Part shown: piece after piece, positions 8,023 through 15,950 of the stretch
Numbering within the stretch: position 1 is the first letter of the stretch
Layout of the letters: each line of letters begins with the position of its first letter
Source of the DNA: Anaerolineaceae bacterium
GTDB taxonomy: Bacteria > Chloroflexota > Anaerolineae > Aggregatilineales > Phototrophicaceae
NCBI GenBank assembly: GCA_020634165.1
Contig: JACKCF010000002.1
Span: 186,001-250,000, forward strand
Direction: 5' to 3'
Length of the DNA: 64,000 bases
Position numbers and translations under genes: made by a program
Notes under the pieces: model-generated
What the model saw: only the letters and a program-made list of their open reading frames with translations
What the model was told of the DNA's origin: nothing
Database searches by the model: none

Positions 8023-8732
8023 GACCTTGGTGCTCCTTCGTAAAGCGGGTCTAATGACGCTTCTGGTTGTGTAGGTTTTGTTGGCGGCTCCTCAGCCGAT
8101 TCTTCCCGATCTTTTTGGCTGCGCTTGGGCGAAGGTGTGTCGCTGAACTCTTCGTCGATCAATTCGACTGTTTCCGGTCGCAATAAGCCGCGCAGGTTCT
8201 TCTTGGCATAGAACAAACGCGATTTCACCGTCCCAACGCTGCACTCCATGATTTCCGCGATTTCCGCATAAGACATCTGCTCCTCACTGTAAAGGATCAA
8301 TGCCTCGCGTTGTGTATCCGGCAAATTGTCGATGGCTTCGCGAACTTCCAACTGCACCAGAATCCAGTGGGTAATGTCATCTGGTTTGGGGACATGATGG
8401 GCTTCTGTAAAAGAAACTCTCATCTGCACCGGTTCATCATCCAGGGAAAGATCGCCTTCTTTATGGCCATACTGCCGGAACTCGTCGTAGCAGCGGTTAC
8501 GTGCAATGCGGAAGATATATGGGCGCAGGTTACTCACAGGCTCGATGCTGTTCATATTCAGGTAGAACCGGATGAACACATCTTGCAGTATGTCATCCTC
8601 AACATAAGGATTATTCACCATGCGCCGGACAAAACGGCGAAGATCTGGCTCTAGCAGAAGCTGCAAATCCTCATAGGCGTTCATATCGCCCGCCTGGGCT
8701 TGTTGCAGCAAATCATGTTCCAGTTCATTCAC
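8019..8732 (-). CDS. ECF-type RNA polymerase sigma factor
   Basis: 237 residues. Region 2 is clear (AYEDLQLLLEPDLRRFVRRM, VEDDILQDVFIRFY, RPYIFRIARNRCYDEFR) and region 4 holds the helix-turn-helix (LPDTQREALILYSEEQMSYAEIAEIMECSVGTVKSRLFYAKK). Region 3 is absent, as expected for ECF (group 4) sigma factors. It would direct RNA polymerase to a specific stress or envelope regulon. Beyond region 4 there is an unusual tail of about 50 charged, proline-containing residues. No anti-sigma gene with a membrane anchor lies next to it; instead a pentapeptide-repeat gene overlaps its 3' end. The leader contains a 6-bp GC hairpin (8804-8819), 72 bases upstream of the start. Confidence 0.92.
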   Translation of the reverse strand: MNELEHDLLQQAQAGDMNAYEDLQLLLEPDLRRFVRRMVNNPYVEDDILQDVFIRFYLNMNSIEPVSNLRPYIFRIARNRCYDEFRQYGHKEGDLSLDDEPVQMRVSFTEAHHVPKPDDITHWILVQLEVREAIDNLPDTQREALILYSEEQMSYAEIAEIMECSVGTVKSRLFYAKKNLRGLLRPETVELIDEEFSDTPSPKRSQKDREESAEEPPTKPTQPEASLDPLYEGAPRS

Positions 8733-8921
8733 GCCGTAGTTCCCTTCCGCTTCGTACAGTCTTACGCATCAGAGGGCGAAGTTGTTCAAAATTCAGCGGA
8801 TTTCCCCCTGAATAGGGGGCTTTACGAGGACTTTAGCGCCAAATTAGTTGTCCAGACTTTTGTAGCTCATATTTCTATGAAAATTGCACTGTAAAGATTG
8901 TCATACAATTAAGAAAATTCA

Positions 8922-8950
8922 TTGACCGCATCATAAATTTATATTACATT
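8922..8950 (+). promoter_or_regulatory. predicted sigma-70-type promoter of a small RNA
   Basis: TTGACC (8922-8927, 5 of 6 matches) and TACATT (8945-8950, 4 of 6) are spaced by 17 bases in an AT-rich setting. The expected start is near 8957. The transcript would end at the terminator at 9043-9078 without encoding a protein. Confidence 0.6.
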
Positions 8951-8956
8951 ATGGTT

Positions 8957-9078
8957 GTGAGCTGTAGTAAATGGGGCGAACCTCTCAATCTCTTCTCTCC
9001 TTGATGATATGACCGTGCGAATTCTATGTGAATCGCCCCATCAGCCGGAATCGAACAGGTTCCGGCTTTTCTTTTTCT
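8957..9078 (+). ncRNA. candidate small RNA with pyrimidine-rich (anti-SD) loop
   Basis: About 120 bases from a predicted promoter to a Rho-independent terminator. A perfect 9-bp helix (8971-8979 with 9033-9041) encloses a loop of 53 bases whose 5' half is almost all pyrimidine (CCTCTC, TCTCTTCTCTCCTT). Such CU-rich loops are complementary to Shine-Dalgarno AGGAG sequences. The terminator stem is AGCCGGAA (9043-9050) with TTCCGGCT (9060-9067), followed by TTTCTTTTTCT. No open frame is present. The architecture fits a trans-acting small RNA that blocks ribosome binding; a cis-acting role for the gene at 9231 is less likely because the terminator intervenes. Confidence 0.6.
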
Positions 9079-9230
9079 CCAATCAGTGAATATGTCATGA
9101 TGTGACATCTCTCCGCTATATTGAGCGCAAAGTCGTATCATATATTCATAGAATCGGGATATTATAAACTTACCATTAATACTGCTAACACAGCAGGTTC
9201 TGTACGATTTTGGGGTTGCCGAGGGACATC

Positions 9231-10418
9231 ATGTCAGTAAAGGATCAACTGGCTGAGGCTAAGGATCTTATTTCTCAAAAACGATTTGACGAAGCCCGCT
9301 ACGTTCTATCCAATATCGATCATCCGACGGCCAAGCAATGGTTGGCCAAGCTGAACGAAGTCGCACCGCCATCAAATATTGATCTGCCTGCGGACGATGA
9401 GTGGGCACGTACCGCACGCAAAAATCGGAACAAGGCCCGCCCAACACCCGCACCCGCTTCCAAAGCAAAGAACGGGGCTAACGCCAGCTTATCACCGACG
9501 ATGATTGGCATTGTCGTGGTCGTATTGCTAGCGGTCGGCGGATTGCTGGCTTTTGTGATGCTCAATCCTGATACTAGCCCATTTGCGCCTGCCGATAAAA
9601 CCGGCTGTGGTGCCCAGGACTGGTACAACACATTCAATGGCACAATAGGTGATGTCGCCTTTTTCGATCCCTGGAGCGTGGTTGATTACGATGCCACCGC
9701 AGAAACGTTGGGGATGGTCACTATACCTGGCGCCATCAGCACTCGCCGCAGTTTTCTCGATCAGCGCATTGCCGCTGTTCAGGCCAGCCCAGCCCCGGAT
9801 TGTATCGCAGGCGTCGATGACAGCCTGATCGCTGCTCTGGAAGCCCAACGGAACGTGGTGGATCGTCTGGAAGCGGATAGCCCCAATACAGCCTTCTACT
9901 ATATTGGCGTCAGCATCGACAGCGCCAAGCAGGCATTTAACGAGATGCTGTCTGTCGGCGTCAATTTCCGGGGTAGTGACAGCAATGCCATTACCCAGTT
10001 AACGGACCCAACCTGTCCCGCGCTGGACTGGGCCTTCAAGGTCATGTATACCGAAAATCAATTCCTGGTGCTGGTCCTCAACATCGATGATGTGATTGCC
10101 GCGACCAGTACCCGTTCAGCGGTCATCAACTACAGCACGGACCTGTCGCAGCAGGAAGTACAGCTCAAATACAACATTGCCACACCCGCCTGCATGCAGG
10201 ATGCCAAGACCCATTTGCTAGCGGCGATGGAGTCTTATAGAGGTGTGCTCGATTCTATTCGTGGCGATCTAATCAATTCGCTGACAACAGCGATTCCCTA
10301 TCATGCAGAGCGGATTGAAACTGAAATGAGCGCCTTCTATCAGGAACTGAGTAATCATGGTGTCAGTCCGCAGCAATTCGCAGCCGGTAACACAACGGGC
10401 ATCCGGTTCGGCGGCTAA
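9231..10418 (+). CDS. single-pass membrane protein with short N-terminal helical domain
   Basis: About 395 residues; ATG 9231 follows GAGGGA, and the in-frame TTG at 9210 is not needed. Residues 1-45 form a helical hairpin (MSVKDQLAEAKDLISQKRFDEAR) resembling one TPR-like unit, followed by a Pro/Ala/Lys-rich linker and one membrane helix (TMIGIVVVVLLAVGGLLAFVMLN). The remaining 260 or so residues are extracytoplasmic, predicted helical, with regularly placed cysteines (KTGCGAQDWYN, PDCIAG, DPTCPALDW, TPACMQDA) that could form two disulfides. I do not recognise the outer domain. A strong terminator follows, so it is monocistronic. Confidence 0.7.
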   Translation: MSVKDQLAEAKDLISQKRFDEARYVLSNIDHPTAKQWLAKLNEVAPPSNIDLPADDEWARTARKNRNKARPTPAPASKAKNGANASLSPTMIGIVVVVLLAVGGLLAFVMLNPDTSPFAPADKTGCGAQDWYNTFNGTIGDVAFFDPWSVVDYDATAETLGMVTIPGAISTRRSFLDQRIAAVQASPAPDCIAGVDDSLIAALEAQRNVVDRLEADSPNTAFYYIGVSIDSAKQAFNEMLSVGVNFRGSDSNAITQLTDPTCPALDWAFKVMYTENQFLVLVLNIDDVIAATSTRSAVINYSTDLSQQEVQLKYNIATPACMQDAKTHLLAAMESYRGVLDSIRGDLINSLTTAIPYHAERIETEMSAFYQELSNHGVSPQQFAAGNTTGIRFGG

Positions 10419-10440
10419 GAAGCACACCATTAAATGCAAA

Positions 10441-10468
10441 CGGGGGCATGTGCCCCCGTTTTTGTTTT
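10441..10468. terminator. Rho-independent terminator (usable both ways)
   Basis: CGGGGGCA (10441-10448) pairs with TGCCCCCG (10451-10458) and is followed by TTTTTGTTTT. On the minus strand the stem is followed by TTTGCATTT. It separates the convergent genes ending at 10418 and 10482. Confidence 0.85.
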
Positions 10469-10481
10469 AGCTCTAAACGCC

Positions 10482-10892
10482 TTAACCGAGTGTCAGGCGG
10501 GTCTGGCTGCCGTCATCCTCGACGACACGCATCGTCTGGCCATCAACTGTCTGGAAGTATTCGTCGTCATAGGGCGCGTCATAATCGTCATCGTAGGTTG
10601 GCTTGCCCTTTTCCTTTTCATCAGGCATGACGGGTTCGCTCGGATTCGGATTGCCTGTCAACATCGGCAGCAATACGAAGAGCAGAATAATGCCCAATGG
10701 CAGCAACCAGAAGCTACCGCTCCACATGAACATGAAAAACAGCGGGAAGAACATCCAGCCAAAGCCCCAACCTAATGGGCGACGAGGTCCCCATCCCCAG
10801 CCACGGCCATAATACATGCCATAGGGCGCGCGATAGGGACGATGATGCCGGGTCAGGTGTCCGGGATGATGTCTGTGATGATGGTGCCTCAT
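10482..10892 (-). CDS. small His/Gly/Trp-rich membrane protein
   Basis: 136 residues. The N-terminus is strikingly histidine- and arginine-rich (MRHHHHRHHPGHLTRHH), then Gly/Tyr/Trp-rich (YGRGWGWGPRRPLGWGFGW). A long hydrophobic segment follows (FFPLFFMFMW...GIILLFVLLPML), probably one or two membrane helices. The C-terminal 60 residues are acidic and soluble (DDDYDAPYDDEYFQ) and end in a small beta-rich motif (VDGQTMRVVEDDGSQTRLTLG). The histidine cluster could bind metal ions. No known family recognised. It stands alone with its own promoter region upstream. Confidence 0.65.
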   Translation of the reverse strand: MRHHHHRHHPGHLTRHHRPYRAPYGMYYGRGWGWGPRRPLGWGFGWMFFPLFFMFMWSGSFWLLPLGIILLFVLLPMLTGNPNPSEPVMPDEKEKGKPTYDDDYDAPYDDEYFQTVDGQTMRVVEDDGSQTRLTLG

Positions 10893-11010
10893 GATAATCT
10901 CTTTCAGACTACATATATTTACTATACGCGGAAAAGCCGCAAAACCTTTCTAAGAATCAGCCCGTTCTTACATCGATTTTACAAATTTCCTGAGCAATGC
11001 CTGAATTTGC

Positions 11011-11039
11011 TTGACAGGTAATGGCCAGCGATTGATAGT
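11011..11039 (+). promoter_or_regulatory. predicted sigma-70-type promoter
   Basis: A perfect -35 TTGACA (11011-11016) and GATAGT (11034-11039, 4 of 6) with a 17-base spacer. The expected start near 11046 gives a leader of about 28 bases with AAGGAG before the gene at 11074. Confidence 0.65.
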
Positions 11040-11073
11040 AAAGATAGGTACAGGGAGACTCAAGGAGAATATG

Positions 11074-11517
11074 ATGGATGTTCAAGCGGTGATTAATCAA
11101 TTGCTTCCGGTCATTAAAGATGTCATCGGCGGTGCGCTTAAGACCAGCGGCGCAGGTGTTTTCGGCAAAATGCGCGAAGTCGGCTCTATTGCCGGTTTCC
11201 TTCGTTCCGCACCGGAGGTTTTTGCAGGCAGCGAACTCATAAAAGGGTTGGTCAGTGGCCTGGGCGATCTCGACTTTAGCAACTTGGACCTGACTGATCT
11301 GGATACAGGCAGCGTTGTCAACAAAGTGGGTGGCCTGGATGATTTATTAAGTGCCGCTGGTGCCACTGACGAGATCGACACGGTGAAGCGCTTCATCTTC
11401 GGGCTGGCAGAAAATGTCGCAGCGGCTTCAGGAACAGGCATGTTCGGTTCCGGCGAAAAAGTAAGCGGGGAAGAAACTGCCTTTTTAGAAAATCTCAAGA
11501 GCACACTGGGGCTGTAA
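11074..11517 (+). CDS. small soluble protein of unknown function
   Basis: About 147 residues. Two ATGs are adjacent (11071 and 11074); the second has the better distance from GGAG at 11064-11067. The sequence is Gly/Ala/Leu/Asp-rich and mostly helical, with a central acidic Leu/Asp motif (LGDLDFSNLDLTDLDTG). It has no signal peptide, membrane segment or cysteine. The Gly-rich segments (AAASGTGMFGSGEKVSG) look like flexible loops. No family recognised. A strong promoter and ribosome-binding site suggest high expression. Confidence 0.65.
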   Translation: MDVQAVINQLLPVIKDVIGGALKTSGAGVFGKMREVGSIAGFLRSAPEVFAGSELIKGLVSGLGDLDFSNLDLTDLDTGSVVNKVGGLDDLLSAAGATDEIDTVKRFIFGLAENVAAASGTGMFGSGEKVSGEETAFLENLKSTLGL

Positions 11518-11525
11518 ATCAATCT

Positions 11526-11553
11526 GGCTCCTTCATCGGCGAATGAAGGAGCC
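11526..11553. terminator. intergenic hairpin between convergent genes
   Basis: GGCTCCTTCA (11526-11535) pairs with TGAAGGAGCC (11544-11553) around an 8-base loop. Neither strand has a good T-run, so it may be a Rho-dependent or RNA-stabilising hairpin shared by the genes ending at 11517 and 11568. Confidence 0.5.
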
Positions 11554-11567
11554 AACCAATACAATCT

Positions 11568-12545
11568 TCATGCAATCGTGATGGCGACCTTGCCACGTGC
11601 GCGGCTTGTCTCCAGATAGCGAATCGCTCCGGCCACTTCGGCCAGTTCGTAACAGCGGTCGATGACAGGCTTGACCTGTCCGGCTTCCACAAGCTCCTTG
11701 ATAAACAGCAAATCATCCTTATCCGAATGGGCGGTTTCCATCATACCCACTGTTTTGTCGCTGAATTTTGATGTCAGCGGACCGATCAGCATGTGACCAA
11801 AGACGAGTCTCAAATTGATAAATCCGGCAATAGCAGCGATGCCACCTGGCGCCAGTGCCCGCCGCAGCTCAGCTACAGATCGATTGCCGACTGCATCGAA
11901 GATCAGATCATACTTTTGCCGCGACCGTGTGAAGTCGTCCTGAGTGTAGTCAACGACGTGATCGGCACCTAACGAGCGCACCAGGTCGAGGTTGCGCGTG
12001 CTGCATACGCCCGTGACTTCCGTGCCCAACGCCTTGGCGATCTGCACCGCAAAGGTGCCTACGCCGCCGGACGCCCCATTGACGAGCACCTTTTGTCCGG
12101 CACGAATCTGGCCCTTGTTGCGCATCCCCTGGAGCGCGGTATAGGCGGCAACCGGAATCGCTGCTGCGGATTCAAACGAGAGATTATTCGGTTTATGGGC
12201 CAGGACGCTTTCCGGCACCGTGACGTACTCCGCGAAAGACCCAAGCCCACCCTGGAAATTCTCACCGAAGACGGCATCTCCTGGCTGGAACTGCCTCACT
12301 TCTGATCCGACAGATTCCACGACGCCCGCCAGATCAGCACCCAGGCGGCTGTTTTTCGGCTTACGCAGGCCGTTGTCTAATCGCGCCAGGAAAGGTTCGC
12401 CGCGCATCAGGTGCCAGTCCAGCGGATTGGCCGAGGCAGCGTGCACTTTGACCAACACCTCATTGGCTTTGGGCGTCGGTTTTTCCATGTCAACCAGGCG
12501 CAGAACATCTGGCGACCCGTATTCTGTGTAAATGATCGCTTTCAC
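11568..12545 (-). CDS. NAD(P)-dependent MDR-family oxidoreductase (quinone reductase type)
   Basis: 325 residues, starting at a GTG preceded by GAGGAAA. The N-terminal GroES-like domain is typical of medium-chain dehydrogenases (MKAIIYTEYGSPDVLRLVD, NEVLVKVHAASANPLDWHLMRG, GADLAGVVESVG). A Rossmann domain follows with the nucleotide-binding motif NGASGGVGTFAVQIAKALG and GADHVVDY. The structural-zinc cysteines of alcohol dehydrogenases are absent, which places it among zinc-independent quinone oxidoreductase or enoyl-reductase-like members. It would reduce quinones or other activated double bonds with NADPH in the cytoplasm. The true substrate is not predictable. Confidence 0.88.
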   Translation of the reverse strand: MKAIIYTEYGSPDVLRLVDMEKPTPKANEVLVKVHAASANPLDWHLMRGEPFLARLDNGLRKPKNSRLGADLAGVVESVGSEVRQFQPGDAVFGENFQGGLGSFAEYVTVPESVLAHKPNNLSFESAAAIPVAAYTALQGMRNKGQIRAGQKVLVNGASGGVGTFAVQIAKALGTEVTGVCSTRNLDLVRSLGADHVVDYTQDDFTRSRQKYDLIFDAVGNRSVAELRRALAPGGIAAIAGFINLRLVFGHMLIGPLTSKFSDKTVGMMETAHSDKDDLLFIKELVEAGQVKPVIDRCYELAEVAGAIRYLETSRARGKVAITIA

Positions 12546-12628
12546 GGTGATTTTTTCCTCTTATTTTAGTTGTTTGGGTCTATTGATGAATCTCTTTGGC
12601 AGCAGTGCCTACCATCTATAATGGGTAG

Positions 12629-13333
12629 TTATTGCGCCATTGAAGGACGCACCTGGCGGTTTAGCTCGGACCGCTGCCTGTGGATAATCCATTCAGCAAC
12701 CAGGACATTAATCACCCAGCCAGCCCCCATCACGACCGCCCGTGAAAAGACATCCAACTCGCCAACCAGTATCAATCCGACGATGTTGGTCAGCACCTGC
12801 GTACCGGCTCCCATGCCAATCGCATAGGCTCGCAGCATCCAGATGCCATGCTGCTTGTAATCTCGCTGACGAACAGCCAGATAGGCCAGGGCCAGATATA
12901 CAACCATCAGCGTGCCAAAGATCAGGCGCATGATATTGAGCACCACGCCATCAAGCGGCGGCAGATCGTAGAAAAGCGTCATCCAGATGCCAGAGATCGC
13001 CGCAGCCAGTCCCGCTGGCAACAGCAGGTAGCGTCCAAGCTTTTGATGCAAACGCGGCTTCCATCGGCGCATCCCTTTAATGAACTGAAAAGCTCCCAGG
13101 ATGGTATACAGCGTCACGCTGATGATATGAATCACGACTGGCAGTGGCGATGCAAAAAAACGTGCATTCTCTCGTGTGACATCTGCCCCAATGCTGAGTT
13201 CCGTCAATCGGGCACCACCCGCTAATACGGGTATCAGGCACAGCACCAGTAAGCCAAAGAGAATAAGGCGCTGCTGATTTGATACATTTTTCAACCCCTG
13301 CGCGGTTGGTTTCTGTCTTACATTTGCGTTCAT
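12629..13333 (-). CDS. DUF2306-type multipass membrane protein
   Basis: 234 residues, ATG preceded by AAGGA. It has about six membrane helices: an N-terminal one (LILFGLLVLCLIPVLAGG), then segments with conserved His and Arg near membrane edges (PVVIHIISVTLYTILGAFQF, RPRLHQKLGRYLLL-like, RQRDYKQHGIWMLRAYAIG). Histidines in helices (VVIHI, LHQKLGR, KQHGIWM) are typical of this family, related to cytochrome b561-like or ferric-reductase-like membrane domains. Heme binding is possible but unproven. It follows the oxidoreductase gene on the same strand, 83 bases upstream of its start, so the two may form an operon. Confidence 0.72.
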   Translation of the reverse strand: MNANVRQKPTAQGLKNVSNQQRLILFGLLVLCLIPVLAGGARLTELSIGADVTRENARFFASPLPVVIHIISVTLYTILGAFQFIKGMRRWKPRLHQKLGRYLLLPAGLAAAISGIWMTLFYDLPPLDGVVLNIMRLIFGTLMVVYLALAYLAVRQRDYKQHGIWMLRAYAIGMGAGTQVLTNIVGLILVGELDVFSRAVVMGAGWVINVLVAEWIIHRQRSELNRQVRPSMAQ

Positions 13334-13443
13334 CTCGTCGATTCCTTTTATCTAGAAGCTAGTGAGTTGGCAATACAAATCCCTGCCTGACTGAAAAAAC
13401 AATCAGCATGCGAAGAATTCAGTTTTTCAAAAAATGGGTCTAA

Positions 13444-13668
13444 CTAGACATCATCTACTGGCCCATAGGAGAAGACGTCTTCCAGCGGTACCCCAAAGAC
13501 CAGCGCAATCCTGAAGGCGACTTCCAGTGATGGTGAGTACTTGGCGTTTTCAATGGCGACGATGGTCTGCCGCGTGACGCCAACCTGTCTGGCCAGTTCC
13601 TGCTGCGTCATCTCATCATGAAGAAAGCGCAGCTTGCGAATATTGTTCTGTATGCAATTCTCAGCCAT
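13444..13668 (-). CDS. small XRE-family transcriptional regulator
   Basis: 74 residues, nearly all helix-turn-helix: MTQQELARQVGVTRQTIVAIENAKYSPSLEVAFRIALVFGVPLEDVF. This is the compact regulator type often encoded right after a membrane protein and presumed to autoregulate the pair. GGAAGG precedes the ATG, which lies one base after the stop of the upstream membrane-protein gene, so the two are translationally coupled. It would bind DNA as a dimer in the cytoplasm. Confidence 0.88.
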   Translation of the reverse strand: MAENCIQNNIRKLRFLHDEMTQQELARQVGVTRQTIVAIENAKYSPSLEVAFRIALVFGVPLEDVFSYGPVDDV

Positions 13669-13669
13669 C

Positions 13670-14125
13670 TTACAGCCTTCCCCGGTAGAGCATCAGCCGC
13701 GTGGCATCACCAATGACCTGTGCCAGCACACCGAAGAAGAGCAGCAGGCAGAACATAACCAGTGGCGGCTGGCCGAAGACAAAGGTCAGCATGGCGATCA
13801 GCGACCCCAACGAAGCAGCCGTGTACGTCACCTGCGTACCACGCATGTCGATGAGCTTGTCGCGCTCGTCTTCCAGATCATCAATCTCGACTTTGTCCTT
13901 GCCTGTTTTTGCCGCCTTGATGATAAGCGGCACCAGATGCGACAGGATGACAGCAACAATCGTGCCGATAATCGCCCAGACGACGACCACCCCAAACATG
14001 CTAAAAACATTCTCATTGATGAACGTATCGGTCTGAACCATCTGCCATACTCGGAACGAGACATACAGCAAAAGCAGGCTGAAGTTAACCAGCATAACCA
14101 GCGTATTTTTCTGTTTGAAGGACAT
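13670..14125 (-). CDS. four-helix membrane protein paired with XRE regulator
   Basis: About 151 residues from ATG 14125, which has GAGG at the right distance; the longer frame up to 14197 is not needed. Two N-terminal helices (NTLVMLVNFSLLLLYVSFRVW and VFSMFGVVVVWAIIGTIVAVILSHLV), a charged cytosolic loop (KTGKDKVEIDDLEDERDKLIDMRG), then two more helices. The loop-plus-four-helix plan and coupling to a small XRE regulator are common in Gram-positive and chloroflexote genomes, but the function is unknown. Confidence 0.72.
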   Translation of the reverse strand: MSFKQKNTLVMLVNFSLLLLYVSFRVWQMVQTDTFINENVFSMFGVVVVWAIIGTIVAVILSHLVPLIIKAAKTGKDKVEIDDLEDERDKLIDMRGTQVTYTAASLGSLIAMLTFVFGQPPLVMFCLLLFFGVLAQVIGDATRLMLYRGRL

Positions 14126-14369
14126 GGAAACCTCATCATGTCTAGAGTGCGCCAACAACTTAGAGCCACTGCGTGATGTCAAAAATAACATCCACAATGT
14201 ATATCATATTTTACTCTATGTCAAATATTTTTTACATTACAATCAACAAGCCAAATAGAAACGTTTTCCCAATCTGTTGATCAGCAGCGGGCAATAATAG
14301 GGCAGACGTGTACCCTAGCATGAATCACTGATTGTATACTTTGCTTATGGACGACTTCAGGGGAACAAC

Positions 14370-15671
14370 ATGCGCCGACTGCTCATCATCTTTATTTTGC
14401 TACTGGCGACCAGCGCCGTCTTTGCGCAAGAGGAACAACTCTCGCCCTACGACATCGCCCTCGCTCGCATCGAGGAAGCAGCACAAACGGATGCAACACG
14501 GCTCGACCTGAGCGACCTCAGCCTGAGCCACAACACATTGCCTGCTGAAATCGGAGAGCTAGAGCATATACAGGAACTCATCCTATCGGGAAATCAATTT
14601 GATTCCGTGCCACCTGAATTGGCACGGCTAACCGATCTGGTGCACCTCTACATGCCAAATAACCACCTCAACAATTTATCTGGCATCAGTAACTTGAGCC
14701 AACTACGCATACTCGTATTGGATCGTAACGAACTCAGTGAACTACCAACAGAATTGTTTACGCTGCGCAGCCTCAACTATTTGTCTGTTGCCTACAATCA
14801 ACTGACACATCTGCCATCTGAGATTGCCCAGTTATCTAACCTGCGTGAACTTCACGCAGATCATAATCTGCTCACTACAATTCCTGTCGAACTGACACAA
14901 ATTCAATGGCTGAATACCATCAACTTTAGCTACAATCAGATTCGCTATTTGCCTTCTGAAATCGGGTATTTGAACCTTTCTGAGGAGAATGAACACCAGC
15001 CATTCATTGATGGCAACCCGCTCACAAACCCGTCGCAAGCAGTCATCGACGAAGGCATGTCTGCTGTGCTGGCATACCTTCGCAATCAGGCCGATGAGCA
15101 ACTCGCGCCCTACGACATCGCCCTGGCACGCATCGAGGAAGCGGAAGCATCCGAGGCGGCCACACTGGACCTGAGCGATCTGGGCTTAACGGTGCTGCCC
15201 CCGGAAATTGGTCAGCTCACAAATTTGAGGGCACTTTACCTTGGCCATAACAAATTGACATCGCTACCACCTGAAATCGGCAAGCTGACACAGCTAACCG
15301 TACTTCACGCGATGGACAATGCGCTCACCAGCCTGCCCGCAGAAATCGGCAATCTTAGAAATCTATGTGTTGCGGAACTCGGCAGCAATCAGCTAACGAG
15401 CCTGCCCTATGAACTGCTCGTCGAGATGGAAGGCCAGTTTAACAGGCCAAATTGCTACCTATTTGTGCTGCAAAATCCCCTGTTCCCATCCGATATTGAG
15501 ATGACATCATCATCCGAAGCATGGCTGGACCAGCTTAGGGAACAAGCCAAACGCGACCATGACTTACGACAGGCCTCCCTCGCCCTTCTCAGGATCGTGA
15601 CGGGGATTGCTGTGCTCGTTCTGGTTGCTCGCCGCATCAAGGGATCGAATAAAAAGCGCAAACTCGCCTAA
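14370..15671 (+). CDS. exported leucine-rich-repeat protein with C-terminal anchor
   Basis: 433 residues. A signal peptide (MRRLLIIFILLLATSAVFAQ) precedes two LRR blocks. Each block starts with nearly the same cap: PYDIALARIEEA...TRLDLSDLSL at about residue 26 and again at about residue 246, so the gene arose by internal duplication. The repeats are of the LxxLxLxxNxLxxLPxEIxxL type, for example LRILVLDRNELSELP and LRALYLGHNKLTSLPPEIG. Near the C-terminus one helix (ASLALLRIVTGIAVLVLVARRIKG) with a basic tail anchors the protein. LRR domains bind proteins, here at the cell surface. Partner unknown. Confidence 0.85.
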   Translation: MRRLLIIFILLLATSAVFAQEEQLSPYDIALARIEEAAQTDATRLDLSDLSLSHNTLPAEIGELEHIQELILSGNQFDSVPPELARLTDLVHLYMPNNHLNNLSGISNLSQLRILVLDRNELSELPTELFTLRSLNYLSVAYNQLTHLPSEIAQLSNLRELHADHNLLTTIPVELTQIQWLNTINFSYNQIRYLPSEIGYLNLSEENEHQPFIDGNPLTNPSQAVIDEGMSAVLAYLRNQADEQLAPYDIALARIEEAEASEAATLDLSDLGLTVLPPEIGQLTNLRALYLGHNKLTSLPPEIGKLTQLTVLHAMDNALTSLPAEIGNLRNLCVAELGSNQLTSLPYELLVEMEGQFNRPNCYLFVLQNPLFPSDIEMTSSSEAWLDQLREQAKRDHDLRQASLALLRIVTGIAVLVLVARRIKGSNKKRKLA

Positions 15672-15950
15672 GCTTCCACCTCTCAATCGAACACATCTTC
15701 CACACTGGCACCGCATTCCCTAATTTTGATATTCATCCCCGTCATGGAGGAACTCATTCAGGGCGCCATACAGACTGACATAAAGTGAAATAAAGTAAGC
15801 AACTTGTAGTGTATTTCTTCACCTTCGTAGTCTGTACCTATTGTTTCTAATCGAACAAGAGCTTACATTGATTAAATAAGGATTTAACAATCCCTTAAAG
15901 AACTGCCTGCACAGTGGCCAATTTATCTACCGATTTTAAAGAAGCAAGTC

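Noticed and set aside
9043..9067. tRNA-like T-arm (TTCGATTCC on the minus strand)
   Set aside because: It is one arm of a Rho-independent terminator; no acceptor, D or anticodon stems can be formed around it.
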